A stretch of DNA of 64,000 bases from Mytilus edulis (lineage: Eukaryota; Mollusca; Bivalvia; Mytilida; Mytilidae), in contig NC_092344.1 in the NCBI RefSeq assembly GCF_963676685.1, forward strand, positions 97,432,749 through 97,496,748. The letters run 5' to 3'. The stretch's first letter is position 1. Each line of letters opens with the position of its first letter. Below, one piece after another: positions 63,810 through 64,000 of this stretch. The notes beneath the pieces are model-generated. The model saw only the letters and a list, made by a program, of their open reading frames with translations, had not been told where the DNA came from and did not search any database. Position numbers and translations under genes: made by a program.

Positions 63810-64000
63810 TGGGGAATGTGTCCATGGGACACAGATGATGCCCCCATTTACATATAATATATGGTTATAAAGGGACATAACTGAAAACCAGTAAAAGTGC
63901 AGCTACCCAAATTTGTACTTGATCTGAGTTGTGTGGTAATAAATATTGTGTATAAGTTTCATAAAATTTGGTTGAGGCAAACTTAAGTTAGAGAACGGAA
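63810..64000 (+). repeat. Dispersed repeat (GTGTCCATGGGACACA family), copy 2
   Basis: GGAATGTGTCCATGGGACAC, GATGCCCCCATTTACATATA, AAAGGGACATAACTGAAAAC and GGTTGAGGCAAACTTAAGTT run to the window edge. It is the reverse complement of 46780-47005. Confidence 0.85.

Noticed and set aside
1-64000. Search for CRISPR arrays, operons, ribosome binding sites and prokaryotic mobile elements
   Set aside because: Nothing of the kind was found; the intron structure and repeat families are those of an animal nuclear genome.

Overview
This is eukaryotic, AT-rich, intron- and repeat-heavy DNA, best read as the nuclear genome of a marine mussel (Mytilus or a close bivalve relative). The evidence is the GT-AG exon structure of four genes plus many interspersed repeats that I recognise as mussel families. 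I ran no search. Exon joins below were chosen by splice-site sequence and by matching codon phase across every junction.

Layout. (1) 1-2700: decayed Penelope-like retroelement and its terminal repeats. (2) 2984-11844, minus strand: an eight-exon gene for a predicted ~700-residue protein with an N-terminal DZIP3-like HEPN domain (RNxxxH motif intact), a coiled coil, a long polar linker and a C-terminal TIR domain. (3) 11845-26570: no gene seen; tandem repeats, foldback elements, a second copy of a ~2.2 kb element whose first copy lies in an intron of the HEPN-TIR gene, and a second Penelope-like copy retaining YIDD. (4) 26571-35398, plus strand: a secreted CAP/SCP-domain protein of about 677 residues. 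Its CAP domain is followed by about 22 Asn/Trp/Asp/Ser/Gly decapeptides and then a very basic tail on a separate exon. All six splice junctions keep phase. (5) 39567-51374, plus strand: a complete five-exon TBC1D25 orthologue (Rab GAP, autophagy) with LC3-interacting motif and both catalytic fingers. (6) 51375-59600: no gene seen; a long inverted repeat follows the TBC1D25 stop. (7) 59663-63599, minus strand: the last two coding exons of NDUFA5 (complex I); the 5' part lies beyond the right edge.

The genes do not form an operon-like unit. TBC1D25 and NDUFA5 are ordinary conserved genes. The two lineage-type genes are the interesting part: the HEPN-TIR protein joins two domain classes used in innate immunity and in bacterial defence, and the CAP-decapeptide-basic-tail protein looks like a secreted structural or matrix protein. 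Both have splice sites whose alternative use would remove the C-terminal module. A further surprise is a set of tiny perfect palindromes flanked by short direct repeats (39.1, 43.5 and 38.0 kb), which look like very small insertions.
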